A stretch of 64,000 nt of DNA from Oscillospiraceae bacterium (GCA_020025275.1 JAHHSI010000001.1:62001-126000), one strand, 5' to 3'; counted from the stretch's first letter, positions 25,387 through 33,800 are shown. Notes: generated by a model from the letters alone, not told the origin. Numbers and translations are program-made.

Positions 25387-26304
25387 TTATTCGGCGCTCT
25401 TAGCGTCTTCGGCAGCCTTCTTCTCAGCAGCTGCTTTGGCAGCAGCGGCCTTCTTCTCAGCGGCAGCCTTCTGTGCAGCCTTGAACTTCTCCTTCTCCTC
25501 AGCGGTGGGGATGGGTTCAATGGCGCCCTTGGGGCAGGCCTTGGCGCACATGGTGCAGTTCTTGCACTTGGAGTAGTCGATGACGGCCACACCGTTGACC
25601 ACGTGGATCGCATCGAACTTACAGGTGCGCTCGCATAGGCCGCAGCCAATGCAGGAGTTGGTGCAGACCTTGGTGGCCGCAGGACCCTTGTCCAGATTGG
25701 AGCAGTTCACGAACACCTTCTGCTTGTAGGGGACCTCCACGATCAGGTGGCGGGGGCAGGCCTCACGGCAGGCACCGCAGTTGGTGCACTTTTCCTTATC
25801 GACAACGGCAGCGCCGTTTTCGCCGATATGGAGAGCGTCAAACTGACATGCAGCCACGCAGGAGCCGAAGCCCAGGCAGCCATACTTGCAGTCCAGAACA
25901 CTGCCGCCGCACACCTTGGTGGCGGCCAGGCAGTCCTGTACGCCGCGATATTCAAAGTTCTTCTTGGCGTTCACGCCGCCGTTACAAAGAACGTGGGCCA
26001 CCATCTTCTCACCGGAGGGAGCCTCCATGCCCATGATCGCAGCGATCTTGGCAGCACCCTCTGCGCCGGCAGGGGCGCAGGCGGTGACAGGAGCCTTACC
26101 GGCCAGAATGGCCTCAGCGCAGCCGCCGCAGCCGGGATACCCGCAGCCGCCGCAGTTTGCGCCGGCCAGGCAATCCTGAATCTGAGGCAGACGAGGATCG
26201 ACCTTCACCTCGAAGGCCTTAGCAGCCACAGCCAGGATCAGGCCGAAAATCACGGCCAGAGCGCCCAGCACCAGAACTGCATAGAGAATCGTCATAAAAT
26301 CCAT
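25387..26304 (-). CDS. rnfB: Rnf complex subunit RnfB
   Basis: Iron-sulfur subunit that accepts electrons from ferredoxin in the ion-pumping ferredoxin:NAD+ oxidoreductase. The 305 residues comprise an N-terminal membrane helix (about 4-28), a Cys-rich domain (CLAGANCGGCGYPGC), two ferredoxin motifs around CTNCGACREACP, and a further pair with CIGCGLCERTC and CKNCTMCAKACP. The last 35 residues are an Ala/Lys/Glu repeat tail, probably a charged helix of unknown function. It is the last gene of rnfCDGEAB, 14 bp after rnfA. Confidence 0.95.
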   Translation of the reverse strand: MDFMTILYAVLVLGALAVIFGLILAVAAKAFEVKVDPRLPQIQDCLAGANCGGCGYPGCGGCAEAILAGKAPVTACAPAGAEGAAKIAAIMGMEAPSGEKMVAHVLCNGGVNAKKNFEYRGVQDCLAATKVCGGSVLDCKYGCLGFGSCVAACQFDALHIGENGAAVVDKEKCTNCGACREACPRHLIVEVPYKQKVFVNCSNLDKGPAATKVCTNSCIGCGLCERTCKFDAIHVVNGVAVIDYSKCKNCTMCAKACPKGAIEPIPTAEEKEKFKAAQKAAAEKKAAAAKAAAEKKAAEDAKSAE

Positions 26305-26318
26305 TGTCTTTTACCTCC

Positions 26319-26903
26319 TTACCAGACCTTCAGACCACTGAAGCCCATGAAGGCCAGAGCCATCAGACCGGCAGTGATCAGCGCGATGGGGAACCCCTCG
26401 AAGGCCTTGGGGGTCTCGGCGAACTCCAGCTGCTCACGGACAGCCGCAAACAGGAAGATGGCCAGCAGGAAGCCCAGACCGCCGGTAATACCATACACCA
26501 CAGACTCGATGAAGTTGTAGTTGTTCTGCACGTTCAGCAGGGCAACACCCAGCACGGCGCAGTTGGTGGTGATCAGAGGCAGGTACACGCCCAGAGCGGT
26601 GTACAGGGTGGGGATGAACTTTTTGAGGAACATTTCCACAAACTGCACCAGACCGGCAATCACCAGAATGAAAGCCACGGTCTGCATGAACTCCAGCCCC
26701 AGAGCTCTCAGAACGATGTTGACCAGATAGGCGAAGGCGGAAGCCAGACCCATAACGAAGGTCACGGCAGCGCCCATACCCACGGCGGTATCGATCTTCT
26801 TAGAAACGCCCAGGAAGGGGCAGATGCCCAGGAACTGAGCAAAAATGAAGTTGTTGGTCAGAATTGCGCCAAGAGAGATGGCGAGCAGAGAAGTAACACT
26901 CAT
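26319..26903 (-). CDS. rnfA: Rnf complex subunit RnfA
   Basis: Integral membrane subunit of 194 residues with six predicted helices, homologous to RnfE and NqrE. The conserved LTNNFIFAQFLGICPFLG segment carries the Cys that helps hold the membrane [2Fe-2S] cluster shared with RnfE, and a second TNCAVLGVALLN block lies in the other half. It starts 3 bp after rnfE stops; the ribosome binding site (AGGAGG) lies inside the rnfE 3' end. Confidence 0.95.
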   Translation of the reverse strand: MSVTSLLAISLGAILTNNFIFAQFLGICPFLGVSKKIDTAVGMGAAVTFVMGLASAFAYLVNIVLRALGLEFMQTVAFILVIAGLVQFVEMFLKKFIPTLYTALGVYLPLITTNCAVLGVALLNVQNNYNFIESVVYGITGGLGFLLAIFLFAAVREQLEFAETPKAFEGFPIALITAGLMALAFMGFSGLKVW

Positions 26904-26906
26904 AAC

Positions 26907-27518
26907 TTACTTGGCCTCCTTTTTCTTAGCGCTCTTGGCCATGGCCCACTGCATCGCAGCGATCAGGCAGCCCAGAGACAGGAAGCCGCCCACGGGCAGC
27001 ACCAGCATCAGAGCGGGGGTGTAGGACTCGGGCATGACCTGAAAACCAGCCAGCGTGCCGCTGCCCAGCAGCTCACGGAAGAAGCACAGGATCACCAAAA
27101 CAATGGTGTAGCCCAGACCCTGGAAGAGACCGTCCAGAGCGGCAGCGCCCACGGTATTCTTGGAGGCAAAAGCCTCTGCACGGCCAAGGATGATGCAGTT
27201 TACCACGATCAGGGGGATAAACACACCCAGAGAGGCGGCAATCGAGGGAACGAAAGCCTGCAGCAGCAGGTCGACGCAGGTAACGAAGCCGGCGATCACG
27301 ACGATGTAGCAGGCAATACGTACCTCGCTGGGGATGATCTTACGCAGCAGAGAGATAAAAATATTGGACAGGGTCAGGATGATCATAACAGACACACCCA
27401 TGCCAAGACCGTTCATGATCGAAGTGGTGATGGCCATGGTGGAGCACATACCCAAAAGCTGTACCAAAACGGGGTTCTGATTGATCAGACCGTCCATCAG
27501 TTGTTTCTTAGCATTCAT
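26907..27518 (-). CDS. rnfE: Rnf complex subunit RnfE
   Basis: Membrane subunit of 203 residues, paralogue of RnfA, with about six helices. Key segments are NPVLVQLLGMCSTMAITTS near the N-terminus and PLIVVNCIILGRAEAFA, both containing the Cys ligands expected for the intramembrane cluster. GGAGGAG lies 9 bp before ATG 27518. The C-terminus is short and basic (MAKSAKKKEAK). Confidence 0.95.
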   Translation of the reverse strand: MNAKKQLMDGLINQNPVLVQLLGMCSTMAITTSIMNGLGMGVSVMIILTLSNIFISLLRKIIPSEVRIACYIVVIAGFVTCVDLLLQAFVPSIAASLGVFIPLIVVNCIILGRAEAFASKNTVGAAALDGLFQGLGYTIVLVILCFFRELLGSGTLAGFQVMPESYTPALMLVLPVGGFLSLGCLIAAMQWAMAKSAKKKEAK

Positions 27519-27536
27519 TTTTGTACTCCTCCTTTC

Positions 27537-28133
27537 TTAGCCCAATGCTTCCACAACGGCCAGAGCGGCATTGGCACCCTTGGTCACGCCGGTGGAAGAA
27601 ACGGTGGCGCCGGAGACAGGGCTGATGTTGCCCTTGACAACCAGACTGCCGGAACCGGACAAGCCGATAAACTGATCGAGCACAGGCGTGCCGTTGATGG
27701 CGGGCGCATTGTCGTTGCAGACCTTGGTGCCGATCCCGGAGGTCTCGGCGTGCTTGACCACGCTGATGCCGGTGATGGCCTTGTTGAGGTCGGTACCCAC
27801 GATCATTTCAATGCTGCCCTGAGAGCCGCTGGCCACGACCTTGACGGCATAGCCGGCGTCCTCACCGTTGGACTTGACCTGATAGAGCTCGGTAACCGTA
27901 CCGCCCTGCGCCGTTGCAGCAGCTTTGGCGGCATCGGTCAGCTCCACCGGGACAAACTCGCTCTCGGCGTCGGTGACGACCTTCACCAGAGCTTCCTCTG
28001 TCTTTGCCTTGTTGATGGCGGCGATAGGGCCCTTGGTCACTTCGTTGACGGCACCCAGCAGAGCGGCGACCACCAGAGCGATCACGGTCAGAGTGCCGGC
28101 CACTTTTACAATAAACTTACCGGAGATTTTCAT
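27537..28133 (-). CDS. rnfG: Rnf complex subunit RnfG (covalent FMN carrier)
   Basis: The 198-residue protein has one N-terminal membrane anchor (about 9-30) and an extracytoplasmic FMN-binding domain. The flavinylation motif is present near the C-terminus as SGATVSSTGV, where the second Thr-like position accepts FMN through a phosphoester bond. ISVVKHAETSGIGTKV is also family-typical. The start overlaps the rnfD stop by four bases. Flavinylation requires ApbE, which is not encoded in this window. Confidence 0.93.
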   Translation of the reverse strand: MKISGKFIVKVAGTLTVIALVVAALLGAVNEVTKGPIAAINKAKTEEALVKVVTDAESEFVPVELTDAAKAAATAQGGTVTELYQVKSNGEDAGYAVKVVASGSQGSIEMIVGTDLNKAITGISVVKHAETSGIGTKVCNDNAPAINGTPVLDQFIGLSGSGSLVVKGNISPVSGATVSSTGVTKGANAALAVVEALG

Positions 28134-29146
28134 TTTGCAGCCGCCTCCTTTGCCTTCTTTTCCTTCTTGGGTGCGCCGTAGATGGTGGGACGGACATACT
28201 TGTCAATGAGCCAAGTGGTGCAGTTCATCACCAGAATGGAGAAGCACACGCCCTCGGGATAGGAGCCGAAACGGCGGATAAAGACCGTCAGAAGACCGCA
28301 GCCGACGCCAAAGATCAGCTGTCCGGCCTTGGTAACAGGAGAGGTGGCGTAGTCGGTAGCCATGAAGATGGCACCCATCATCAGACCGCCGCCGAACACG
28401 CTGTAGGCCATGTAGTCCACGGCGCTGATGCCGGCAGGAGCGGAGATCAGGGAGATCACGGCCACGGTGCCGATGAAGGCCACGGGCGTATGCCAGGAGA
28501 TGACCTTACGGAGCATCAGATAGATGCCGCCGGCCAGCAGCATGAGCGCGGAAACCTCGCCCATGGAGCCGCCGATCTTACCCAGGAACATATCGGCGAT
28601 GGTGGGCAGCTGCTCAAAGGTGCCTTCCTTCATGATCGCCATGGGGGTTGCTGCGGTCTCAACATCGGCCACGGAGCCGAAGATGGGCATCCACTTGTCG
28701 GGGGAGGCCCACTGCGTCATGGCGCTGGCATAGCAGGCCATCAGTGCGGCACGGGCGGCCAGAGCGGGGTTGAGGAAGTTGCAGCCGATACCGCCATAGA
28801 GCTGCTTGACCACGACGATGGCGAAGAAGGAGCCGACTACCATCATCCACCAGGGCAGGGTCACGGGGCAGCTGAGAGCCAGCAGCATACCGGTCACCAC
28901 GGCGGACAGGTCGCCGATGGAGCTGTTCTTCTTCATTGCCTTGCGATAGCCCCACTCCCAGAACAGGCAGGAAGCCACGGCGATGACCGTCAGGATCAGG
29001 GCCTGAAAGCCAAATACATACACGCTCATGCACAGAGCGGGGATCATTGCGATGATCACGTCCAGCATGATGCTGCGGGTATCCTCGTTGGAACGGATAT
29101 GGGGAGAGGAGGACGCGATCAATTTCAAATTCTTGTAATCGGTCAT
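28130..29146 (-). CDS. rnfD: Rnf complex subunit RnfD
   Basis: Polytopic subunit of 338 residues with 8-10 helices, homologous to NqrB; part of the ion path and a covalent FMN carrier. The region ETAATPMAIMKEG matches the flavinylated-Thr site, although the usual Ser-Gly before Ala-Thr is Thr-Ala here. GCNFLNPALAARA and FMATDYATSPVTKAGQLIFG are conserved. The C-terminus is a short Lys/Ala-rich tail. It starts 3 bp after rnfC. Confidence 0.94.
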   Translation of the reverse strand: MTDYKNLKLIASSSPHIRSNEDTRSIMLDVIIAMIPALCMSVYVFGFQALILTVIAVASCLFWEWGYRKAMKKNSSIGDLSAVVTGMLLALSCPVTLPWWMMVVGSFFAIVVVKQLYGGIGCNFLNPALAARAALMACYASAMTQWASPDKWMPIFGSVADVETAATPMAIMKEGTFEQLPTIADMFLGKIGGSMGEVSALMLLAGGIYLMLRKVISWHTPVAFIGTVAVISLISAPAGISAVDYMAYSVFGGGLMMGAIFMATDYATSPVTKAGQLIFGVGCGLLTVFIRRFGSYPEGVCFSILVMNCTTWLIDKYVRPTIYGAPKKEKKAKEAAAK

Positions 29147-29149
29147 GAG

Positions 29150-30523
29150 TTACGCCTCCTTCTTTTCAGCGGCAGCTTTTGCCTCGGCATCTGCCTTGGC
29201 CTTGGCCGCCATTCTTGCGTTGTTGACCTGCTGCTTGCCCAGACGGAAAGCGTGGGTCAGAGGCAGACGGGCCGGGCAGGTATAGGTGCAGGCGCCGCAC
29301 TCGATGCAGTCCATACCGTGGAGCTGATCGCGGAACGCCTCCCAGTTGCCCTTCATCAGATACTTGTACATGAAGACGGGCTCCAGACGGATGGGACATA
29401 CGCCCACACACTTGCCGCAGCGGATGCACTGGGGCTCGGCGACGTACTTCTCCTCGTCATCGGCAAAGGCCAGCATGGCGCCGGTGCCCTTACCCACGGA
29501 AACGTCTACGCTGTACTGTGCAAGACCCATCATGGGCCCGCCCATGATCAGCTTGTAGGTCTCGTCCTTCAGACCGCCGCAGGCATCGAACAGGCAGGAA
29601 ATGGGGGTGCCGATGGGGCACTCGATATTCTTGGGCTCGATGACGCCGGAACCGGATACGGTGACGATCTTGTTCACCACGGGCATCCCCTCGTACACGG
29701 CGCGGTAGATGGCCACGGTGGTGTTCAGGTTGAAAATGCAGCAGCCGGCATCTGCGGGCAGCTTGCCGGAGGGCACCTGACGGCCGGAGACGGCCTGTGC
29801 CAGCTGCTTTTCGGCGCCCTGAGGATAGCGGGTGTGCAGTACTTCCACCACCACGGGGGCCTTGAGCTCCTCGATGGTCTTGTTCAGAGTATCGGCTGCA
29901 TTCTGCTTGTTGGCCTCAATGCCGATGTACACCTTGTCCACGCCGAAGCACTTGGCCAGCAGCGCAGCGCCCTTGATGACCATCTCGGGACGCTCCAGAC
30001 AGGTGCGGTGGTCGCCGGTGATGTAGGGTTCGCACTCCGCTGCGTTGATGATCACATAGTCGACCTTGCCCAGACTGGAGCTGATCTTCACATGGGTGGG
30101 GAAGGTTGCGCCGCCCTGGCCCACAATACCGGCATTTTTGACGATCTCGACCAGCTGCTCGGGTGTCATGTTGTCGGGATCCTCTACGGGATGGATGTCT
30201 GCGCACACAGTGTTCTGGAAATCGTTCTCGATCACCACGGACATCATGGTGCCGCCCATGCTGAAGGGCCGGGGTTCCACGGCTTTCACCGTACCGGACA
30301 CGCTGGCATGGATGGGGGCGGACACGAATCCGCCGGGCTCACCGATTTTTTGTCCAATCGTCACCTGATCGCCCACTGCCACCAGGGGCTTGCAAGGTGC
30401 ACCGATGTGCATAGACATGGGAATGACCACCTGCGCCGGTGCTGCCAGCTGCTCGATGGCCTTTTCATTGGTTGCGGCCTTCATGTCATCGGGATGAACG
30501 CCGCCAAAGAAAGCTTGTGCCAT
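29150..30523 (-). CDS. rnfC: Rnf complex subunit RnfC
   Basis: Peripheral NADH-binding subunit of 457 residues. The Gly-rich loop GIVGQGGATFPTHVK (NADH/FMN binding, Nuo51-like) is followed by a SLBB-like region and two [4Fe-4S] motifs, CIRCGKCVGVCP and CIECGACTYTCP. An Ala/Lys-rich tail ends the protein. ATG 30523 is chosen because GATGAGG lies 8 bp upstream; an in-frame GTG three codons earlier overlaps that site. It is the first gene of the operon. Confidence 0.95.
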   Translation of the reverse strand: MAQAFFGGVHPDDMKAATNEKAIEQLAAPAQVVIPMSMHIGAPCKPLVAVGDQVTIGQKIGEPGGFVSAPIHASVSGTVKAVEPRPFSMGGTMMSVVIENDFQNTVCADIHPVEDPDNMTPEQLVEIVKNAGIVGQGGATFPTHVKISSSLGKVDYVIINAAECEPYITGDHRTCLERPEMVIKGAALLAKCFGVDKVYIGIEANKQNAADTLNKTIEELKAPVVVEVLHTRYPQGAEKQLAQAVSGRQVPSGKLPADAGCCIFNLNTTVAIYRAVYEGMPVVNKIVTVSGSGVIEPKNIECPIGTPISCLFDACGGLKDETYKLIMGGPMMGLAQYSVDVSVGKGTGAMLAFADDEEKYVAEPQCIRCGKCVGVCPIRLEPVFMYKYLMKGNWEAFRDQLHGMDCIECGACTYTCPARLPLTHAFRLGKQQVNNARMAAKAKADAEAKAAAEKKEA

Positions 30524-30578
30524 TGTCTTCACCTCATCTTACTTATGGGCGGCCCTACGCCACCCCATACTGCAATTC

Positions 30579-30607
30579 ATTCTACATCAATAGATTTGAA
30601 TTGTCCA
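30579..30607 (-). promoter_or_regulatory. Promoter of the rnfCDGEAB operon
   Basis: Minus strand TGGACA (30607-30602), 17 bp, TAGAAT (30584-30579), giving a leader of about 50 nt. A TTCACAA half-site (30624-30630) lies just upstream, reminiscent of half a Rex operator. Confidence 0.65.
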
Positions 30608-30728
30608 GTGTTTTGCTATGAAATTCACAATCTCTTGTCGTTTTTCGGCCGATAGCAACAGGTTGAACGGAAACTTTTGCAAGAATTTCCGGGAATTGCA
30701 CTATTTGGCAAGAACAGGGGCGCGGTGC

Positions 30729-30757
30729 TTGTGTTTTGGCGGTGCCTATGATACACT
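30729..30757 (+). promoter_or_regulatory. Probable promoter of the DUF975 gene
   Basis: TTGTGT (30729-30734), 17 bp, TACACT (30752-30757), with an extended TG one base before the -10 box. Confidence 0.55.
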
Positions 30758-30819
30758 ACATCACAATCAACAAAAGAGGATACACCGTCCATATAATGGG
30801 GAACGGGAAAGGAGTCAGT

Positions 30820-31569
30820 ATGCTCAATCGTGTACAAGTAAAACTGGAAGCCAAAGAGGTGGTTCGTTCGGCACGCTCGTCGGCCTATCTGGTGACACTG
30901 ATCTATCTGTTGCTGGTCAATTTGCTCACGGCGATACAGCTCTATGTGAGCAACGATGTGGTGAACTATATCCAGCATATCATGCCGGGTGTCCGGGTCC
31001 CCTCTATTTTTGTCGCGCCCGAATTCCCGCGGCTGGTGGTGATGTTCGTGACGGTGATGGTGTGGCTGCTGACCACGGTTCTGGGCGGCGGGATCGTGAT
31101 CTACCATCTGGGTGTGCGGCGGGGCTATGAGATGAGCTGCAGCACTCTCTTTGACGGCTTTTCCATGGTGGGGAAACTGGTGGTTGCGGGGCTCTTGGTA
31201 TCGTCTCTGGTGACACTGGGCACGGGACTGTTGGTGATCCCCGGCATTATTCTGAGCTATATGTACCGCTTCACTGTGTATAATCTCTGCGAGGTCCCGG
31301 AGATGGGCGTGATCAACGCCATGCGGATGTCCCGGCTGCAGACTTCGGGGCATAAGCTGGATCTGTTTGTGCTGGACCTGAGCTTTGTGGGCTGGCTGCT
31401 CCTGTGCGGCTTGACCATGGGCATCCTCAGCATCTGGGTCACCCCCTATATGGAACAGACATATATCGGCTATTTCGAGGCGTACAAGCGCGCTTCTGGG
31501 ATCGGCTATATCCCGCAGGAGCCCAGCAGAGGCCCCGATGCTCAGGACCCGGGCGCCCCGCTCTATTAA
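30820..31569 (+). CDS. DUF975 family integral membrane protein
   Basis: Membrane protein of 249 residues with about six helices and no catalytic motif. It fits the DUF975 pattern of Firmicute membrane proteins, with a TLFDGFSMVGK loop, then a LLVIPGIILSYMYRFTVYNL segment, MRMSRLQTSGHKLDLFVLDL, and WVTPYMEQTYIGYFEAYKR near the end. Function is unknown. ATG 30820 is preferred because AAAGGAG lies 6 bp upstream; earlier in-frame ATGs lack this. It is transcribed divergently from rnf. Confidence 0.8.
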   Translation: MLNRVQVKLEAKEVVRSARSSAYLVTLIYLLLVNLLTAIQLYVSNDVVNYIQHIMPGVRVPSIFVAPEFPRLVVMFVTVMVWLLTTVLGGGIVIYHLGVRRGYEMSCSTLFDGFSMVGKLVVAGLLVSSLVTLGTGLLVIPGIILSYMYRFTVYNLCEVPEMGVINAMRMSRLQTSGHKLDLFVLDLSFVGWLLLCGLTMGILSIWVTPYMEQTYIGYFEAYKRASGIGYIPQEPSRGPDAQDPGAPLY

Positions 31570-31600
31570 ATACGCGTGCGTGACAGCGGGATACAAGAAA

Positions 31601-31618
31601 ACGTTAATAATTTAACAG
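31601..31618. promoter_or_regulatory. Rex-like palindrome 1
   Basis: GTTAA-TAAT-TTAAC core. It agrees at 15 of 18 positions with the clostridial Rex consensus TTGTTAA-N4-TTAACAA, counting N positions as matches. It overlaps the 5' edge of the DUF975 terminator. Confidence 0.4.
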
Positions 31619-31644
31619 GCCCTCGCAAGAGGGTCTGTTTTTTT
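31615..31644 (+). terminator. Terminator of the DUF975 gene
   Basis: Stem ACAGGCCCTC / GAGGGTCTGT with loop GCAA, then T7. Confidence 0.85.
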
Positions 31645-31682
31645 GCAAAAAGGGAGAAAAAAGCCGATATATGGGGGCTTGC

Positions 31683-31700
31683 TGTTAATAATTTATCAAA
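31683..31700. promoter_or_regulatory. Rex-like palindrome 2
   Basis: TGTTAATAATTTATCAA lies within this span, two mismatches from the clostridial Rex consensus. It repeats the GTTAATAATTTA core of the first site exactly, 81 bp further on, and lies upstream of the fatty acid transporter promoter. Confidence 0.45.
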
Positions 31701-31740
31701 TGTGCACAGGATTTTGTTAAATCTTTGTCACAATTGCGAT

Positions 31741-31769
31741 TTGTTTTTGTGGAGAGGATATTGTAGAAT
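31741..31769 (+). promoter_or_regulatory. Promoter of the short-chain fatty acid transporter gene
   Basis: TTGTTT (31741-31746), 17 bp, TAGAAT (31764-31769). The expected start near 31776 gives a 125-nt leader. Confidence 0.6.
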
Positions 31770-31775
31770 GTAGGA

Positions 31776-31890
31776 TGTGGTAAAGAGTTCTTTGAGCGAA
31801 AGCTTGAAGAAATGGGGTGAAAATCCCCGCAGCGGCACTGCGGCGGCCAAGGCTGCGGCGCTGTAAGAGAAGAAAGTAAAAGAAAGAGGA
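31776..31890 (+). promoter_or_regulatory. Structured leader with cobalamin-riboswitch-like core elements
   Basis: The leader has an AGC-GAAA-GCT hairpin, then GGGG-TGAAAAT-CCCC (31814-31828) containing GGTGAAAATCC, then GCAG...CGCTGTAA (to 31866) enclosing a GC-rich hairpin. The order and spacing resemble the P4-P6 part of cobalamin riboswitches. I see no AGTCAGGAGACC-type B12 box downstream in the leader, so it is a partial or divergent element, or a different RNA. Confidence 0.45.
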
Positions 31891-31900
31891 GTGTGTGTTT

Positions 31901-33280
31901 GTGTTTAAGAAATTCACTAACGGCTGCGTTCGCGTAGTCAACAGATGGCTGCCTGATCCCTTCCTGTTCGCAGTCATTCTGAGCTTTGTCGTGTACATTG
32001 CTGCCATGCTGGGAACCCATCAGGGCCCCATCGCTATGCTGAATGCGTGGGGTAATTCAAAGGGCTTCTGGGGCCTGCTGTCGTTCTCCATGCAGATGGC
32101 TCTGGTGCTGGTGCTGGGTAACGCCATGGCATCTTCCAAGCCCTGCAAGAAGGCGCTGCGTGGCGTGGCCGGTCTGGCGCACAACAATATGCAGGCCATT
32201 GTGATCACTACCTTCGTGTCCGTGATCTGCTGCTGGCTGAACTGGGGCTTCGGCCTGATCGCCGGTGCTCTGCTGGCAAAGGAAGTGGCCAAGCGTGTTC
32301 CCACCGTTGACTATCCCCTGCTGATCGCTTCGGCCTACTCCGGCTTCGTGATCTGGCACGCCGGTCTGTCCGGTTCCATCCCCCTGCAGCTCAACGGCGG
32401 CTATACCATCTTCAAGGGAACCGCTCAGGAGGCTACCTTCCAGGCGGCGACCACCGATACCATCTTCCACCCCATGAACCTCATCATGATCGGCGTGATC
32501 CTGATCCTGATGCCGCTGGTAAACTATGCCATGCATCCCGATAAGGAGCACACCATCACCATCGATCCCACCCTGCTGCAGGATGAGGAGGAGAAGGTCT
32601 ACGAGATCAATACGCCCGCTGAGAAGCTGGAGAACTCCAAGATCCTGTGGGCTCTGGTTGTGATTGCAGGCTTTGCCTACATTGTGTACTACTTCTATAC
32701 CGTGGTCAAGGCCGGCAAGAACATCGCCGGTGCGCTGGATCTGAACATCGTGAACTTCATCTTCATGTTCCTCGGTATCCTGCTCCACGGCAATCTGCGC
32801 CGCTATGTGGACGCCATCGGTGAGGCTGCTGCCGGTGCAGCAGGCATCCTGCTGCAGTTCCCCTTCTATGCCGGTATCATGGGTATGATGACCGCTGGCA
32901 ATGCTGACGGCGTGTCTCTGGCCTCCATTATTTCCGACTTCTTCGTGAATATCTCCACCCCGGTGACCTTCCCCCTGCTCACCTTCCTCTCTGCCGGTAT
33001 CGTGAACTTCTTCGTTCCCTCCGGCGGCGGCCAGTGGGCGGTGCAGGGCCCCATCGTGATGCCGACGGCGCAGGCTATGGGCATCGATTCCGGCCGTGCC
33101 GCTATGGCAATTGCCTGGGGTGACCAGTGGACCAATATGATCCAGCCCTTCTGGGCTCTGCCTGCTCTGGGCGTGGCTAAGCTGTCCGCCAAGAACATCA
33201 TGGGCTATCTGGTGATCGTCCTGCTGTTCACCGGCGTGGTGGCCTGCCTGGGCTTCCTGGCGTGGGCCATGTGGTTCTAA
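31901..33280 (+). CDS. Short-chain fatty acid transporter (AtoE family)
   Basis: Polytopic membrane protein of 459 residues with 11-13 helices, matching the AtoE/SCFA transporter family that moves acetoacetate, butyrate and similar acids. It has the N-terminal VVNRWLPDPFLFAVILSF, the FVIWHAGLSGSIPL motif, and the conserved NFFVPSGGGQWAVQGPI and WGDQWTNMIQPFWALP. Start GTG 31901 is favoured over GTG 31895 by the 9-bp distance to AGAGGAG. Codon use is biased to preferred codons, suggesting high expression. It is monocistronic with a long leader. In an anaerobic fermenter, butyrate export or uptake is plausible. Confidence 0.88.
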   Translation: MFKKFTNGCVRVVNRWLPDPFLFAVILSFVVYIAAMLGTHQGPIAMLNAWGNSKGFWGLLSFSMQMALVLVLGNAMASSKPCKKALRGVAGLAHNNMQAIVITTFVSVICCWLNWGFGLIAGALLAKEVAKRVPTVDYPLLIASAYSGFVIWHAGLSGSIPLQLNGGYTIFKGTAQEATFQAATTDTIFHPMNLIMIGVILILMPLVNYAMHPDKEHTITIDPTLLQDEEEKVYEINTPAEKLENSKILWALVVIAGFAYIVYYFYTVVKAGKNIAGALDLNIVNFIFMFLGILLHGNLRRYVDAIGEAAAGAAGILLQFPFYAGIMGMMTAGNADGVSLASIISDFFVNISTPVTFPLLTFLSAGIVNFFVPSGGGQWAVQGPIVMPTAQAMGIDSGRAAMAIAWGDQWTNMIQPFWALPALGVAKLSAKNIMGYLVIVLLFTGVVACLGFLAWAMWF

Positions 33281-33327
33281 GCCAAGCGATCACGATTCCA
33301 TCGGATCGTAGTAACGCAAAATAACGT

Positions 33328-33362
33328 AAAAACAGGGCTGAGTGTTCTCAGCCCTGTTTTTT
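33328..33362 (+). terminator. Terminator of the fatty acid transporter gene
   Basis: Stem AACAGGGCTGAG / CTCAGCCCTGTT with a TGTT loop and T6. Confidence 0.92.
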
Positions 33363-33717
33363 GCGGCGTGGAGGAAGGCAGTGGATGGCTTGACTGCCTT
33401 GTGGCAGTGGAGAAAAACGCCATAGTCCGCGCGTACGGACCTACGGCCTGCCGAAAGAGGTCAAGCGGCCCCCGCTCTCTGCGTCAATGTCCGCCGGAGC
33501 AGGCGTGCAGCCTGGGTGGATATGACCGCCGCTTTTGACCCGTGCTCATCAGCCCACACCATACGCCCGGCCGCTGCGGCTCCATCCCATCCCACGGACG
33601 AAAGCGGATCGTCGGTGATTCGTGGCCCTACTGATCCACGGTCCGCTTCCCGCGGACGGGTGAGCGCTTTCACAGCGGAAAAGGACCAACGGACAACCAA
33701 ACGCGCGGAAAACGCGT
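33363..33717. other. Gene-free region
   Basis: No convincing gene: the short open frames on either strand lack ribosome binding sites and have unnatural Ser/Arg/Pro-rich composition. Two small hairpins are visible (ACTGCC-TTGT-GGCAGT near 33393; GTCCG / CGGAC near 33427). The region could hold an uncharacterised RNA or decayed sequence. Confidence 0.5.
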
Positions 33718-33759
33718 CACGTCAAAGGCCCCCGACTATGGTCGGGGGCCTTTGACGTG
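33718..33759. terminator. Perfect 18-bp inverted repeat
   Basis: Arms CACGTCAAAGGCCCCCGA and their exact complement surround CTATGG. There is no T-run, so it is not a textbook intrinsic terminator. It lies 42 bp beyond the stop of the minus-strand kinase gene and could end or stabilise that transcript. Confidence 0.55.
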
Positions 33760-33800
33760 TGTAGAGAGAGGGTGGGAGACCCACCTGAGAGAAAGCGTGG

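Noticed and set aside
30613..30630. Full Rex operator at the rnf promoter
   Set aside because: Only one half (TTCACAA) fits; the other half (TTGCTAT) differs at too many positions to call a site.
26304..30655. Two long plus-strand frames (625 and 721 codons) across the rnf operon
   Set aside because: Antisense shadows of rnf genes with His/Gln-rich composition unlike real proteins.
31935..31954. AGTCAACAGATGGCTGCCTG, similar to a cobalamin B12 box, after the fatty acid transporter leader
   Set aside because: It lies inside the coding sequence and encodes the conserved VNRWLPD segment of the family, so protein constraint explains it; it was not used to call a riboswitch.
33461..33755. Short open frames on both strands in the gene-free interval
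   Set aside because: No ribosome binding site, odd Ser/Arg/Pro composition, and they run through the inverted repeat.
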